Source of the DNA: Flavobacteriaceae bacterium
GTDB lineage: Bacteria > Bacteroidota > Bacteroidia > Flavobacteriales > Flavobacteriaceae
DNA length: 16,439 bases
Reading direction: 5' to 3'
Assembly: GCA_030625995.1 (NCBI GenBank)
Contig: DAOUPU010000037.1
Span: forward strand, 1-16,439
This document shows positions 15,316-16,439 of this stretch, piece after piece. The notes below the pieces were generated by a model. It saw nothing but the letters and a program-made list of their open reading frames with translations. It searched no databases and had not been told where the DNA came from. Every line of letters begins with the position of its first letter. Position 1 is the stretch's first letter. The translations under genes and the position numbers were made by a program.

Positions 15316-15421
15316 CGAAAATGTTTATCGAATTTCATGGTTTGACCATTAGATATTTCAACCGCCCCAATCGAATAAAGATCTAAAACTACCAGGGATA
15401 AAACACCAGGCCTTAAGAAAA

Positions 15422-15751
15422 TTATAAATGGGTTTTAATTTGGAGCAATTCGTTTTTAATTTTGTCTAACCGTACAATAATATCATGATTAGAAGTAATT
15501 TCTTCGGGTTTTTCTTTTAGTTTGTTTTTAGCGCCTTCCAAAGTAAACCCCTTCTCTTTTACCAGATGATAAATAAGTTTTAGGTTTTTTATATCTTCTT
15601 GTGTAAAGAGACGATTCCCTTTGGCATTCTTTTTTGGTCTAAGAACGTCAAATTCGTTTTCCCAAAAACGGAGTAAGGATGCATTTACATCAAAAGCTTT
15701 GGCAACCTCTCCAATTTTAAAATATCTTTTTTCAGGTAGTTCTATATGCAT
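15422..15751 (-). CDS. MerR-family transcriptional regulator
   Basis: This short DNA-binding protein has 109 residues. Residues 10-78 form a MerR helix-turn-helix and wing: YFKIGEVAKAFDVNASLLRFWENEF, then PKKNAKGNRLFTQEDIKNLKLI in part. The C-terminal helix (about 80-109) is short and has no metal-binding cysteines, so no ligand is evident. The start ATG shares its first base with the stop of the M23 gene (TAATG at 15749-15753), which implies translational coupling. M23 followed by MerR is a common pairing in Flavobacteriaceae, as far as I recall. The target genes are unknown. Confidence 0.88.
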   Translation of the reverse strand: MHIELPEKRYFKIGEVAKAFDVNASLLRFWENEFDVLRPKKNAKGNRLFTQEDIKNLKLIYHLVKEKGFTLEGAKNKLKEKPEEITSNHDIIVRLDKIKNELLQIKTHL

Positions 15752-16439
15752 TAGTCTAGTGATTGTCCTTCTTGCGAAGCCATTTTTAACATTTCTTTGA
15801 ATTCTTTCGGCGATAGATCTCCATAGTAAAAATTTATCGGATTTATCTTTCGTTTATTATACCTCACTTCATAATGCAGATGTGGAGCTTGTGATCTACC
15901 GGTACTTCCAACATAACCAATAACATCACCTCTTTTTACTTTCTTACCTTTTCTTACATTGTATTTTGATAAGTGAGCATATAAAGTGACATATCCAAAG
16001 CCATGATCAATTCTAATGTGCTTTCCATAACCTGTTGATCTATTATCCGCTCTAATTACCTTACCGCTTCCTGTGGCATATATTGGCGTTCCCCGTGGCG
16101 ACGTAAAGTCCATTCCGGAATGCATCTTTCGAGCTTTCGTAAATGGGTCCTGCCTCCAACCATACCCGGAAGCCATTCTGGTTAAATCTTCCTTGCTTAC
16201 CGGCTGAATCGCAGGAACAGCTGCCAATAACTTTTCTTTACCCGAAGCCAATTCAATAATTTCATCTAAAGACTTTGATTGTACGTACAATTGTTTAGAC
16301 AGAATATCTATATTTCTTGAAGCATCCTGAATCATTTCCGAATTATTAAATCCTTCTAACGATTTATACCTGTTAACACCTCCAAAACCTGCTTTTCTCT
16401 GTTCGTCAGGAATAGGATTTGCTTCAAAATATACACGAT
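15751..16439 (-). CDS. M23-family (LytM) peptidoglycan endopeptidase (5' end beyond window)
   Basis: This is probably a zinc endopeptidase of cell-wall cross-links in the periplasm. The frame stays open to position 16439 (RVYFEANPIPDEQRKAGFGG in part), so the internal ATG at 16335 is not the start; 229 codons are visible and the N-terminus, with any membrane anchor, is missing. Counting from that internal Met: a helical region up to about 45 (SKQLYVQSKSLDEIIELA), then the LytM domain with HSGMD (His72 and Asp76, zinc ligands), His121 in YAHLS, and HLHYE (His152, and His154 as zinc ligand). All expected catalytic positions are present. The stop overlaps the MerR start. Confidence 0.93.
   Translation of the reverse strand, partial: RVYFEANPIPDEQRKAGFGGVNRYKSLEGFNNSEMIQDASRNIDILSKQLYVQSKSLDEIIELASGKEKLLAAVPAIQPVSKEDLTRMASGYGWRQDPFTKARKMHSGMDFTSPRGTPIYATGSGKVIRADNRSTGYGKHIRIDHGFGYVTLYAHLSKYNVRKGKKVKRGDVIGYVGSTGRSQAPHLHYEVRYNKRKINPINFYYGDLSPKEFKEMLKMASQEGQSLD

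Noticed and set aside
9898..15397. Shared short string AAAACTACCAGG near 9898-9910 and 15385-15397
   Set aside because: Only about 12-13 bases match with no flanking similarity; chance is likely in AT-rich spacers.

Overview
The window reads as a piece of chromosome from a flavobacterium (Bacteroidota, most likely Flavobacteriaceae). Supporting signs are the AT-rich DNA, a SprE/PorW gliding and type IX secretion lipoprotein, a DUF5687-type ABC permease, the Bacteroidota form of PurM, -7 promoter boxes of the TAnnTTTG type, and little Shine-Dalgarno signal with several TTG starts. No plasmid, phage, CRISPR or transposase gene is visible. The genes are largely housekeeping; the unusual material is in the intergenic DNA.

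Layout. (1) 1-2164, minus: 5' part of sprE, running off the left edge. (2) 2299-4485, minus: a two-gene ABC exporter (DUF5687 permease then ATPase). (3) 4715-8348, minus: a compact run pheS, small retropepsin-like protein, purM, exported seven-blade WD40 protein, with gaps of 9, 11 and 38 bases. (4) 8349-8539: divergent promoter region. (5) 8540-9883, plus: NADP-type glutamate dehydrogenase gdhA. (6) 9884-10265: 382 bases without a gene, holding three different hairpin structures. (7) 10266-13048, plus: Wzx-type flippase, dut (11-base overlap) and a secreted TPR protein. (8) 13049-13534: a 486-base gene-free interval bounded by a near-perfect direct repeat. (9) 13535-15288, minus: a PaaE-like flavin/2Fe-2S reductase followed by a LysE-family exporter. 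(10) 15422 to the right edge, minus: an M23 peptidase coupled to a MerR-type regulator through a TAATG overlap; the M23 gene runs off the right edge.

Two dispersed repeat families occur between genes. Family A (9956-10031 and 13294-13380) is a long inverted repeat built on GAACAAGGA...TCCTTGTTC. Family B (4558-4639 and 10085-10166) is an 82-base structured element, 76/82 identical between copies. The copies are inverted relative to each other on the DNA, but each lies between two co-directional genes in the same orientation relative to transcription. At the convergent junction of the TPR and LysE genes, 49 bases spanning both gene ends occur twice, 486 bases apart (48/49 identical). Removing one unit would leave the two stop codons exactly abutting, so a discrete insertion or duplication seems to have happened there.

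I see no convincing new multi-gene defence or metabolic system. The best candidates for follow-up are element B and the duplicated TPR/LysE junction.
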